Positions 21,630-29,302 of a stretch of DNA of 38,098 nt are shown here, piece by piece. Within the stretch, counting starts at the first letter, position 1. Each line of letters starts with the position of its first letter. The translations under genes were made by a program, and so were the position numbers. The notes under the pieces are model-generated. The model saw only the letters and a list, made by a program, of their open reading frames with translations, had not been told where the DNA came from and ran no database searches. Source of the DNA: a virus; IMG/VR virus record IMGVR_UViG_3300003321_000683, positions 1 to 38,098 of that record, one strand, 5' to 3'.

Positions 21630-22949
21630 ATGGGCACATACTCTGGACAAATTCGCGGTCTCGACCTGCCGTCTATCTACATGGCTGCACAGCGCACCAA
21701 GCAGCTAGACCAGGAGGCCATCTATAAAGAACAAGAGTTTCAGCGACAACAGGCCGAATTGCAGCGACAGAAGCAGCTACGCGAGATGTACGGTCGCTAT
21801 TTGCGGACAGGCGACGAAGAGTCCGTGCGCAATCTGCAACGGATGGACCCACAGGGGTTCCTGGCGGTCCAAAAACAGCAGCTTGAGCAACAGGGTCTTC
21901 AGCAACAGCAACAGGCCAGAACGCAAGACCAAGCAGCAGAGAGATTGGCTACGATTGGCAATACGCTGCGCTCGCTCGATAAGATTCCCGATGACTATAA
22001 GGGCAACTCATATGTATCGATGCGCAATTACCTTATTCAGTCCGGAATAACTGACCCATCCAGCATACCGGAGCAATATGACCCACAATGGGTTGCGTCT
22101 GCGCTCCAGCAGGCCGATGCCATTCACCAGCTACGCCAAAACCGCGCAGAGGATACGCCGCAACAGCGGAACTTTAATTATCTGATGAGCCTGCCGCCGG
22201 ATAAGCGTGAGCAGTTCATGAGCATCCTAAAGAGCGGCGGCATCAATATCAATACGGGCGACATGGCCTTGTCGACACCCAATATCACCAAGGCACAGGA
22301 AGAGATTACCAACATCGACGACACCATTCGTATGCTTGACCAGCTCGGCAGCTATGACCCAAAAGTGTACAATACGGGCTGGGGGCAGGCGCGCACCAAA
22401 CTGGCAGAGTTCGCCGATAAATGGGCAAACCCGTTACTCCCAAGCTCTGAGAAACAGCGACTGAGCAATGCGAAGACATCGGAAATCATCACTGAGACAA
22501 TAGGTCTTCAGATACAAAAAGCCACAACGGGACTGTCGGGCGCAGGCAAGGAGCTGGACCGCATCATGCGCACCAGCATCAATTCAGAGCAGGGACCGAC
22601 TGCGTTCGAGACAGCGCGGCTATTCACCAAGGATAAATTACTGGCGGTTAAGCGTGCCAGGCAGGCACTGCTTCGTGAGGGCATTGACCTGGATAATCCC
22701 AACACCTACTCCAATGACCCTGCCAAAATTCAGCGCATACGCGATGTGGACAATCAGTTATCCAGCGACATCGCTAGCTCTTATATGCGGGTCGAGAGCC
22801 GCGTTGACCCGAGCGGCGGCATGCAGCGCATGAGCGATGCGGCCACGAGAGCCAAGCAGCTCGATGATGAAAGAAATCCGGACGGCTCAAAGCGCTACAA
22901 TGACCAACAAATCCATCAGATACTCATCCAGGAGAAACTGGCGCGATGA
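21630..22949 (+). CDS. Ejection-type internal virion protein (gp20-like position)
   Basis: 439 residues from ATG 21630 with GGAG seven bases upstream; the TTG at 21624 is too close to it. It is strongly helical and Gln-rich at the N-terminus (QEFQRQQAELQRQKQLREMY and a Gln-rich stretch near residues 84-98), then helical domains including NITKAQEEITNIDDTIRMLD and TTGLSGAGKELDRIMRTSIN. No catalytic motif or membrane helix is clear. It is the second of three consecutive large genes that I interpret as the ejection protein set. Its stop overlaps the next ATG. Confidence 0.65.
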   Translation: MGTYSGQIRGLDLPSIYMAAQRTKQLDQEAIYKEQEFQRQQAELQRQKQLREMYGRYLRTGDEESVRNLQRMDPQGFLAVQKQQLEQQGLQQQQQARTQDQAAERLATIGNTLRSLDKIPDDYKGNSYVSMRNYLIQSGITDPSSIPEQYDPQWVASALQQADAIHQLRQNRAEDTPQQRNFNYLMSLPPDKREQFMSILKSGGININTGDMALSTPNITKAQEEITNIDDTIRMLDQLGSYDPKVYNTGWGQARTKLAEFADKWANPLLPSSEKQRLSNAKTSEIITETIGLQIQKATTGLSGAGKELDRIMRTSINSEQGPTAFETARLFTKDKLLAVKRARQALLREGIDLDNPNTYSNDPAKIQRIRDVDNQLSSDIASSYMRVESRVDPSGGMQRMSDAATRAKQLDDERNPDGSKRYNDQQIHQILIQEKLAR

Positions 22950-25066
22950 CCGCACTACCTACAGCAGAAGAGGCACTGCAACAGGCGCGCCAGCTGCTCA
23001 CGCTTAGCAGGCAGCAGCAGCCGTCCGCATTCAACGAAGACCTGACTGTCATTGACAGGGAAACAGGCGCACCTGCTGCGCAGCGCGCAGCCGTTGGCTT
23101 TCTGTCGCGCGATGAAGACAAGCTGGCTTACCTGGAGAAGCAATACGGACCCGGTAATGTGGCGCAGACACGAAGCGGCGAGATAGTGGTGCGTGGTCCG
23201 CAAGGCGGATGGGTGCAATTCAACGAGGAGGGCTTATCGGGCGGCGACATTGCCGCGTTGGCTGGACCCGCTATTGAATATGGCGCAGGCATCGCAGGTT
23301 CCATAGCTGGAGCGCCCTTGGCTGGTTCGGCCATTGGCCAGGCAGCAGGGCGCTCGGTTCGTCAGGGTGTGTCTGATTACCTCCTGGGCAACTACCAGGC
23401 AATTGCCACCAATGAGCCAGGAGGCAGCTCTGCGCCGCCCATGTACCGCGCTTCAGAAATTGGTGCGGCCGGCGCCGAAGGCGCACTGGGCGACCTGATT
23501 CCGCTGGGCGTACAGAAGGGCGCTGACCTGATGCGCCCAGGATACCTGCCGGCCAAAAAAGCATTGGAGCAGATTGAGCCAGGCGGCGTAATGAACCCAA
23601 TCGCAGTACAAGGCACAGAGCTGGCCGAGAAGGTGCCGCTCAGCCTTGGCCAACAAACGCAAAACCCGACGCTGCTCAATATAGAGGGGGTAGCACGTCG
23701 CGCTGGTCCTGCGCAGGATGTGATTGTTGGCGGCGACTTCACGCGTGGTGAAGCGTTTACGAAATCCGTCAATGATTATTTAAACAGCATCAGCAATGCC
23801 GATCCAAAAATGAGTCCTGGTAAATTGGTCCAGGATATATTCGTCAATGGCATACGTAAGCTCGACAACCAACGACGCATGCTTGGCGCAAAGGTCTATG
23901 GCGAAGCATTCGACTCAATGGGCGGACGCACAAGCGCGGCCATTGACACCAGCAATCTACAACAAGCAGCCAGAGAGCTCTACGCCCAGCTTGACGCTCC
24001 GTCCAAAGCGCTTGGGATAAGCGACTCATCGCTGGCAGGACGTCTTGAGCGCTACATAAAAGACATGCCGAACACATTATCCGCAGAACAAATGAAGCGC
24101 GAGGTGAGCCTGCTCAATGACGAGTTGGCCGGTACTGGCGACCTGCTCAAGGACATTAAACCAAGCAACCGCAAGCGCGTGGCTGGCGTGCTCAAGGAGG
24201 CCCTGTATCGCGACCTGCAAGCATCTGAACAGGCTGGAGTTATTGCCCCTGGCTCAATGGATAAATTAGCCGCCGCTGATGCAGCCTATGCCCAAGTCAT
24301 GGATACCATCCAGCAAGCCAACGACCTGGCCATTGCAAAAATAGCAGGCAAGAAGTCCGCTGCACCTGAAGATATCATGAATGCGATGAGCAACATGCAG
24401 CCATCTGAAGCGAAGTCCGTTATGGAGTTCTTGCGTAAACAAGACCCAGAGAGAGCGGAGCAGGTGACGCGTGCCCTGGTGGAGAAATCAGTACAGCCTG
24501 CACTCGAAAAAATCATCGGCAATCAGCTGCGCTACAATCCAGCCAAATTGGCGTCACAAGATAGACCCGGTGACATCATGCGCATCATGGCCATACTGCC
24601 GGATGCCAGCCGCAAGGGACTCGAAGACCTATTTGAAATCGGTCGGCGCATGAAAAACATGCCGATGGCAGGCAGCCCAACCGGTCCGTACCTGGCAACA
24701 GCCGGCGAGCTACAACAAAACATGCAAGGGTTGCTCGGTAACGATGCGCTGGCCGGCGGCGTTGTTGGCGCCTTGTCTGGCGGCGCTGAAGGACCGGGTA
24801 TTGTCGGTGCTGTTGGTGGCGCGGCAACGGCCAAAGGGCTAAGTATCGTGCGCGGCCTCCTTGAGGAGCGCAACACTCGCAAGCTTGCGGCGATACTGAC
24901 CGACCCAAACGGCCTGGATGCCCTTAGAACGCTCGCAAAGCCAGGGGTGGGGGTCAAGGCCATCACCCGCGCCACAGAGACGCTTATCCAGCTCCTGGCG
25001 CGCGGTGCAGGGGTTGATGCTGGGTCGGCGGCCGGCAGTTATGTCAGCGAGATGCAGCAGCAGTGA
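22946..25066 (+). CDS. Large ejection-type internal virion protein (gp16-like position)
   Basis: 706 residues, ATG overlapping the previous stop (ATGA). The first 90 residues are polar; residues about 107-135 form a Gly/Ala hydrophobic stretch (LAGPAIEYGAGIAGSIAGAP) with GxxxG spacing, suitable for membrane insertion. A long helical central part follows (including KPSNRKRVAGVLKEALYRDL), and a second Gly-rich hydrophobic region near 590-630 (AGGVVGALSGGAEGPGIVGA). Two membrane-active Gly segments in a large helical protein at the end of the head module suggest the component that spans the inner membrane during DNA entry. No lytic motif is recognised. Confidence 0.65.
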   Translation: MTALPTAEEALQQARQLLTLSRQQQPSAFNEDLTVIDRETGAPAAQRAAVGFLSRDEDKLAYLEKQYGPGNVAQTRSGEIVVRGPQGGWVQFNEEGLSGGDIAALAGPAIEYGAGIAGSIAGAPLAGSAIGQAAGRSVRQGVSDYLLGNYQAIATNEPGGSSAPPMYRASEIGAAGAEGALGDLIPLGVQKGADLMRPGYLPAKKALEQIEPGGVMNPIAVQGTELAEKVPLSLGQQTQNPTLLNIEGVARRAGPAQDVIVGGDFTRGEAFTKSVNDYLNSISNADPKMSPGKLVQDIFVNGIRKLDNQRRMLGAKVYGEAFDSMGGRTSAAIDTSNLQQAARELYAQLDAPSKALGISDSSLAGRLERYIKDMPNTLSAEQMKREVSLLNDELAGTGDLLKDIKPSNRKRVAGVLKEALYRDLQASEQAGVIAPGSMDKLAAADAAYAQVMDTIQQANDLAIAKIAGKKSAAPEDIMNAMSNMQPSEAKSVMEFLRKQDPERAEQVTRALVEKSVQPALEKIIGNQLRYNPAKLASQDRPGDIMRIMAILPDASRKGLEDLFEIGRRMKNMPMAGSPTGPYLATAGELQQNMQGLLGNDALAGGVVGALSGGAEGPGIVGAVGGAATAKGLSIVRGLLEERNTRKLAAILTDPNGLDALRTLAKPGVGVKAITRATETLIQLLARGAGVDAGSAAGSYVSEMQQQ

Positions 25067-25098
25067 GCAATCGGTAAAATTGTGTTACCGGTTGCCGA

Positions 25099-25305
25099 AT
25101 GACCACCCATCTTTTTACCGAAAAAGAGCAGCCGGCAACGCGCTGGCGATGCCCAGTGACCCGCCGCGTAGTCTACTGGGCGCCGCATCTGCCGGTACGC
25201 TGTCGCAGGTGCAATCAAATGCGGCAAGCACGGACATGTGTAGTGCAAGCCTACTACGATGACATTGTAGTGTCGTGCGCGCAGGGCAAGGGATGCCGCG
25301 CTTAG
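25099..25305 (+). CDS. Small Cys-rich (zinc-ribbon-like) protein
   Basis: 68 residues from ATG 25099. Cysteines occur as RWRCPVTRR, PVRCRRCNQMR and VSCAQGKGC, enough to bind zinc, with aromatic residues between (YWAPHL, AYYDDIVV). Similar small Cys-rich proteins ending near 'DDIVVSCA-GKGC' are found in phages next to structural genes; their role is unknown. There is no strong ribosome site. A CGGTAA/TTACCG inverted repeat (25072-25090) lies between it and the previous stop. Its TAG overlaps the stop of the minus-strand gene, the two sharing TTAG. Confidence 0.5.
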   Translation: MTTHLFTEKEQPATRWRCPVTRRVVYWAPHLPVRCRRCNQMRQARTCVVQAYYDDIVVSCAQGKGCRA

Positions 25306-25472
25306 CGCTGGAGTTCAAGGGCAATGAGTTGCTTTGTATATGTCTGCCACGGCATACGCGCCGCCAATGCGCGCTTGCGCAACTCCCTCAGCATGCGCGG
25401 CGGAAACTTAAAATTCGTCGCCACCATCCGTTCATCTGCCGCCTTCGGCGGTCGACCTCGCTTAGTAGCCAT
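25302..25472 (-). CDS. Small ribbon-helix-helix-type DNA-binding protein
   Basis: 56 residues from ATG 25472, with AAGGGA upstream on its strand. It begins with a basic, AT-hook-like MATKRGRPPKAADERM, then a beta-strand plus two-helix pattern (VATNFKFPPRMLRELRKRAL and ARMPWQTYTKQLIALELQR) that resembles CopG/BrnA-type ribbon-helix-helix antitoxins and repressors. Such dimers bind operators, often repressing their own promoter. It is the last gene of a four-gene minus-strand cassette, so it may be the regulator of that cassette, or an antitoxin for one of the other three proteins. A longer in-frame Ala-rich N-terminal extension is possible. Confidence 0.6.
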   Translation of the reverse strand: MATKRGRPPKAADERMVATNFKFPPRMLRELRKRALAARMPWQTYTKQLIALELQR

Positions 25473-25845
25473 CGCAGTCCCTTCCGCCGCAGCCTCGGCC
25501 GTCGCCGAATGAACTGCAATTGCCGCCAGTGACGCATTCTTTGCCGCCGCCGCTGTCGCGGCTTCGTTGGGATACGGTGCAAAGCGACACGGTGTCGCCG
25601 CTTCTGTCCGGACCTGTCCAGAGGACCTTATCAATCATCTCCTGCTTTGTATCGCCAGCCTTGGTGCGCACGGATACTATATTGCCTGCCTGCGCAATGC
25701 CCGATATCCTGACCCCCCAGTTGCCATCTTTTAGCTTTGTGTAGCTGCCAAATTTCTGCACCGAATAACCCCTCTCCTCCATGAGCTTGCCGCGAATCAC
25801 GGCAGTGTTTGAACCATGGAATGATGCCTTGCGACCACTGGGCAT
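25462..25845 (-). CDS. Accessory cassette protein with Cys/Gly-rich tail, unknown function
   Basis: 127 residues from ATG 25845, preceded by GAGGTG at short distance. The first 85 residues look normal and beta-rich (SVQKFGSYTKLKDGNWGVRI, IVSVRTKAGDTKQEMIDKVL). The last 42 are Cys/Gly/Ser-rich and unlike the rest (CVTGGNCSSFGDGRGCGGRD), while the overlapping frame on the same strand reads as an Ala-rich segment leading into the next gene's start. Either the tail is genuine or a frameshift has occurred near 25580-25620. No family recognised. Confidence 0.45.
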   Translation of the reverse strand: MPSGRKASFHGSNTAVIRGKLMEERGYSVQKFGSYTKLKDGNWGVRISGIAQAGNIVSVRTKAGDTKQEMIDKVLWTGPDRSGDTVSLCTVSQRSRDSGGGKECVTGGNCSSFGDGRGCGGRDCDGY

Positions 25846-25846
25846 A

Positions 25847-25993
25847 TCACACCTCGCTGCTCATGATGCGCTTCGCATACTCGACTGCATCCGTTTTTTT
25901 TGCGCATGTCTTCAGTATGATTGGAATTGACCCCGACTTGCGCAAAACAACAATAAACTGCTCGATAAGATGATTAAACTCGATAAAAATCAT
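25847..25993 (-). CDS. Small accessory cassette protein, unknown function
   Basis: 48 residues from ATG 25993, with AGAGGAG seven bases upstream on its strand, and the stop only one base before the next gene's ATG. The sequence is an amphipathic helix (IFIEFNHLIEQFIVVLRKSG), a short beta-like stretch (SIPIILKTCAKKT) and a final helix (DAVEYAKRIMSSEV). Strong ribosome site and tight spacing support it as a real gene despite its size. Function unknown. Confidence 0.55.
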   Translation of the reverse strand: MIFIEFNHLIEQFIVVLRKSGSIPIILKTCAKKTDAVEYAKRIMSSEV

Positions 25994-26030
25994 ACAGACT
26001 CCTCTCCATGAACAATGCTTCCAGGATTTT

Positions 26031-26300
26031 TCAAATTATCTCTTCAATGACCCAGGCCGGAGCTTTTGAATACGGCACGACTCGTATATAAGGGTCTTGA
26101 TTGCCCCAGTAACTCGCACTCAGAAGTGCATCCCGTTCCGTTTTTCCCCAGCCTGCCCTACAATGACCAGTGTTGTCTGGACACCCACGAATAACGTAGC
26201 AAACATACCCACTCGCTGACCTGTCTCTGTTTTTCGTGAGATAATAAGCCCTCCAATACGTTGCCGGGTCGTAAGCTGTCGGTTTCTTAAGTTGACTCAT
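26031..26300 (-). CDS. First gene of the minus-strand accessory cassette, unknown function
   Basis: 89 residues from ATG 26300, with GGAGG six bases upstream and a sigma70-type promoter just before that. The protein is rich in Tyr, Trp and Arg (YDPATYWRAYYLTKNRDRSA) with three cysteines in a short span (CYVIRGCPDNTGHC) and a likely single alpha/beta fold. No signal peptide or membrane helix. The independent promoter and reverse orientation are typical of morons expressed from a prophage. No family recognised. Confidence 0.6.
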   Translation of the reverse strand: MSQLKKPTAYDPATYWRAYYLTKNRDRSASGYVCYVIRGCPDNTGHCRAGWGKTERDALLSASYWGNQDPYIRVVPYSKAPAWVIEEII

Positions 26301-26320
26301 AACCAACCTCCAATAATTAA

Positions 26321-26348
26321 AGTGTACCCTATAAATATGTTACGTCAA
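26321..26348 (-). promoter_or_regulatory. Sigma70-type promoter for the minus-strand cassette
   Basis: On the minus strand TTGACG (-35, 26343-26348) is followed by 16 bases and TACACT (-10, 26321-26326). The predicted start near 26314 leaves a very short leader before GGAGG (26307-26311) and the ATG at 26300. Five of six and four of six consensus bases with correct spacing make it the clearest promoter in the window. Confidence 0.65.
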
Positions 26349-26391
26349 GTCTTATTTTTTGCACCAATTCGCCGCCGTCATATCCTGCCGC

Positions 26392-28728
26392 ATGACCGCT
26401 TTCTTTTTGCCACACCAACAAATCGTCAATGGTTCTGGCTCGCCGTATTCTGGCGCCAAGGCTTATTTTTATTTAACCGGAACAACGACGCCGAAGGCGG
26501 TCTATACGAACGTCGGACTGACCATCGCGCACACGCAACCTGTCACTGCTGATTCTGCTGGCCGGTGGCCGGCTATCTATCTCGCCACTGACGCGGCCTA
26601 TAATGTCGAGATAAAAACCAGCGCCGGCGTGTCGATATTTTCAGAAGACCCGTGGCGGCCTGCGGTTCCGTACAACACATTCACAACGCTACTGGTCTCG
26701 CATAATCGCGTAGCCAGTAATCCGGTCTACTATGGCGCGCTTGGTGATGGGGTGGCGGACGAGTCATCATATGTGCAAGCCGCAATTAATGCGGCGACTG
26801 GTGTTGTTGATTTGCTTGGGTTGACTTACCGTTGCGATTCGCAACTCAATATTCCCAGCGATATCGAAATCAAAAACGGCACGCTGAACTTCAGTAACAG
26901 CATATCAACCAATGGATTCCTGTCTTGTCTTGGCAGCATTGGCACCGCCGAGGCCATGACGATGACCACGTCTTCCCGTCAAATTACAGCAACAACATCA
27001 CCCGTTGCTGTCGAAGGGGACCTGATTCGTATTCATTCGTCCAACGCCATTGGTGCAGGCACTGGTCGCGCTGAGTTTCATCGTGTTGAGAGTGTCTTGG
27101 GCAGCGACATATTTCTCCAAAGCTACACGTCAGACCTGGCTTACTCCACAACGCCATTCTATGCCGTCGTGTCGCCCAATACACGCGTGCGCTTTACGGA
27201 CCTGCACATTATTGGCTCTGGCACCACCGGCACGTACGGCATCTACATGGAGTATTGCGACAACGTGCGCATACGAAACTGCAAATTTACCGATATCTAC
27301 GAGTTTTGCGTCTACATGGAGAACTCTGTCGATATTCATGTCATGGATACCACCTGCCTGAACTCTGGCGGTGCTGTTCACGTCAACGGGTGCGAGCGCG
27401 TTATTATGCGCGGCATTGAGGACAATGGCTATACTGAAAATAATCCGCGCATCATTGTCGGCATGCCGGGCAACAGTGACCCCGGGGACCAGAACGGCAT
27501 CGATGTGGTGTCATCAAAAATCACCATTTCGGAATGCAGTTTTACCAATGGGGCAGTGGTTAATCCATGCTCAATTGGCCTCTATCTTTACTCCCGCCAG
27601 GTTACTGTTGACCGCTGCAATCTCATTGGTGGTACCGACGGTATCGTGCTGGAGTCGCTGCGCGATGTATCCATCAAAAATTGCACCATTAGGCGCAATA
27701 TTGACTTCCAGGGCGCTGGCATACGGGGTGCCATATGCACCGGCGTCTCGCATTTTAATTGGTCAATAATGGGCAATGATGTTGGTGATTCGTCAACAGC
27801 TTCATCGCCAATAGATTACGGCATTGTGCTCACAAGCAATGGTAACTCCGCAAACCTCGACCGCTTGCTAATTAGTGATAACTCGATGTTTGTTGGCACG
27901 AGGGGCATTGTAATTGACCTGCTTCTGGGCACATCTAAAACAATTAAGAATGTCAATATTCGCGACAACGTAATTTACTGCATCAATGACGACTCGGTTG
28001 GGATTGATTCTTCTGTGGCTCTGGCCAATACACTAGCAGAGCACTGGAAGATAAACGGCAACCATATAGAAATCACAGGAACCAATCCGTACGGGATACG
28101 CATGCTGGGCACCGATACCTCGGCACGCATGCAGCATATCAATATACACGGCAATCACATCAAGAGACCATCGGGGTCTGGTGTGTATGGCATACAGGTA
28201 TCTAACGTTATCGGAGCCAGCATCAACGGCAATAATATGCAGGGAGAATGGGGCAGTGGTATTTATTTTGAAAAGTCCAATTCGCCTGCATTTGCGCATG
28301 AACCATGCGGCGTCATAGCCAATAATGTCATCAGCGGCGGAAGCGGCACATATGCCAGCAATGGCATACAGGTCAAAACATCGAGCGGTAATATCTACGA
28401 CGTAGCAATCAGTGGCAACTCTATCCGTGCCTATGATAGGGCTGTCTATCTGCTGACAACCTCTGGTGATATTATTGACACATCGGTTGTCGGAAATGCG
28501 ATGCGCACCACAAACCTAACAACCGCCGATGTTGTCCAGGCAGTCGGCGCCGCAGCCAACGATATCAATACCGTCGCGGTTGTCGGAAATGCGTCCTCTG
28601 GTGGCAGATATGGCGCCAACTTCACCAATGACCTATACTCCAATCATAGCGCCAATGCCGCCAGCGGCTCCGGCACTGCGGCCTCTAATGGCGCAACGGC
28701 AGTAGACGGAACCAACACACCTCCATAA
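26392..28728 (+). CDS. Tailspike/tail fibre with right-handed beta-helix
   Basis: 778 residues from ATG 26392 (an ATG at 26359 would add 11 atypical residues). Residues 1-90 form a head-binding type adaptor (LPHQQIVNGSGSPYSGAKAY, YLTGTTTPKAVYTNVGL, VTADSAGRWPAIYL). About 115-700 is a parallel beta-helix of the pectate-lyase type, starting YYGALGDGVADESSYVQAAI and continuing with repeated N-G/I-x-N-C turns (RIRNCKFTDIYEFCVYMENS, VSIKNCTIRRN, LLISDNSMFVG). The C-terminus is Ala/Ser/Gly-rich. Such trimers bind and often degrade surface polysaccharide. No signal peptide. It is the first gene of the host-interaction module. Confidence 0.85.
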   Translation: MTAFFLPHQQIVNGSGSPYSGAKAYFYLTGTTTPKAVYTNVGLTIAHTQPVTADSAGRWPAIYLATDAAYNVEIKTSAGVSIFSEDPWRPAVPYNTFTTLLVSHNRVASNPVYYGALGDGVADESSYVQAAINAATGVVDLLGLTYRCDSQLNIPSDIEIKNGTLNFSNSISTNGFLSCLGSIGTAEAMTMTTSSRQITATTSPVAVEGDLIRIHSSNAIGAGTGRAEFHRVESVLGSDIFLQSYTSDLAYSTTPFYAVVSPNTRVRFTDLHIIGSGTTGTYGIYMEYCDNVRIRNCKFTDIYEFCVYMENSVDIHVMDTTCLNSGGAVHVNGCERVIMRGIEDNGYTENNPRIIVGMPGNSDPGDQNGIDVVSSKITISECSFTNGAVVNPCSIGLYLYSRQVTVDRCNLIGGTDGIVLESLRDVSIKNCTIRRNIDFQGAGIRGAICTGVSHFNWSIMGNDVGDSSTASSPIDYGIVLTSNGNSANLDRLLISDNSMFVGTRGIVIDLLLGTSKTIKNVNIRDNVIYCINDDSVGIDSSVALANTLAEHWKINGNHIEITGTNPYGIRMLGTDTSARMQHINIHGNHIKRPSGSGVYGIQVSNVIGASINGNNMQGEWGSGIYFEKSNSPAFAHEPCGVIANNVISGGSGTYASNGIQVKTSSGNIYDVAISGNSIRAYDRAVYLLTTSGDIIDTSVVGNAMRTTNLTTADVVQAVGAAANDINTVAVVGNASSGGRYGANFTNDLYSNHSANAASGSGTAASNGATAVDGTNTPP

Positions 28729-28771
28729 TCCACCGGCGGTCCATTTATTTGCGGCCATCCCGGGGGATTTA

Positions 28772-28790
28772 TACGCATAGGCTATGCGTA
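28772..28790. repeat. 19-base palindrome covering the start codon of the next gene
   Basis: TACGCATAGGCTATGCGTA is a perfect nine-base inverted repeat around a single central G. The ATG of the gene at 28784 lies within its right arm. As RNA it would hide the start codon in a hairpin; as DNA it is a symmetric operator-like site. Either reading predicts control of the exported-protein genes that follow. Confidence 0.55.
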
Positions 28791-29302
28791 ATCTTATCCT
28801 TGCTGCACTGATTGCCTTCGGCATTGGTTCTGTTGCCAGGGCAGATACTGCAATCCCAATCAATTCAGACGGTGGCGAGCGCAATCACCCTCGCTGCCGA
28901 CAATTAAACGTATCCGGAGGCAGCGTAAACCTGCTCAGTGCTGTAGCCGGCAATGCCACCATCGCCACGCGCACCATCACCATACCTGTCGCTGACGGGT
29001 GGACCGATGGGCGCATACAGGTGGACATCACTGAAGGCGGCACAATTACAGCGATGACCGTAACAATGACCTGTTCGCTCAATGGCGGGTCTACTTACGG
29101 AAACATCAACACCATAGAGCCCGGTTCGTCAGGGGCCATCAACATGTATGCGGCAACATGGACGAAGCCAATCACCACATCATCGGTCGAGACATTTGAT
29201 TTTGACGCCAGCCGCTGCGACTCCATTAAAATCGTCATTGGCTTAACGGGTGGTGGCGCCAGTGACTTCATTACGGCCATTGGCCGCCTGTGTGCCATAT
29301 GA
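28784..29302 (+). CDS. Exported beta-rich protein, unknown function (first of four)
   Basis: 172 residues. Residues 1-20 form a typical Sec signal peptide: basic start, hydrophobic core (LILAALIAFGIGS) and an ARA-D cleavage-like site. The mature part is beta-rich with several cysteines and small polar residues, including TVTMTCSLNGGSTYGNINTI and VETFDFDASRCDSIKIVIGL, reminiscent of virion-surface domains in phages. The start codon lies in a palindrome. It is not an expected feature for an internally assembled virion protein to carry a signal peptide, so it may act in the host envelope. Its stop overlaps the next start (ATGA). Confidence 0.6.
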   Translation: MRNLILAALIAFGIGSVARADTAIPINSDGGERNHPRCRQLNVSGGSVNLLSAVAGNATIATRTITIPVADGWTDGRIQVDITEGGTITAMTVTMTCSLNGGSTYGNINTIEPGSSGAINMYAATWTKPITTSSVETFDFDASRCDSIKIVIGLTGGGASDFITAIGRLCAI

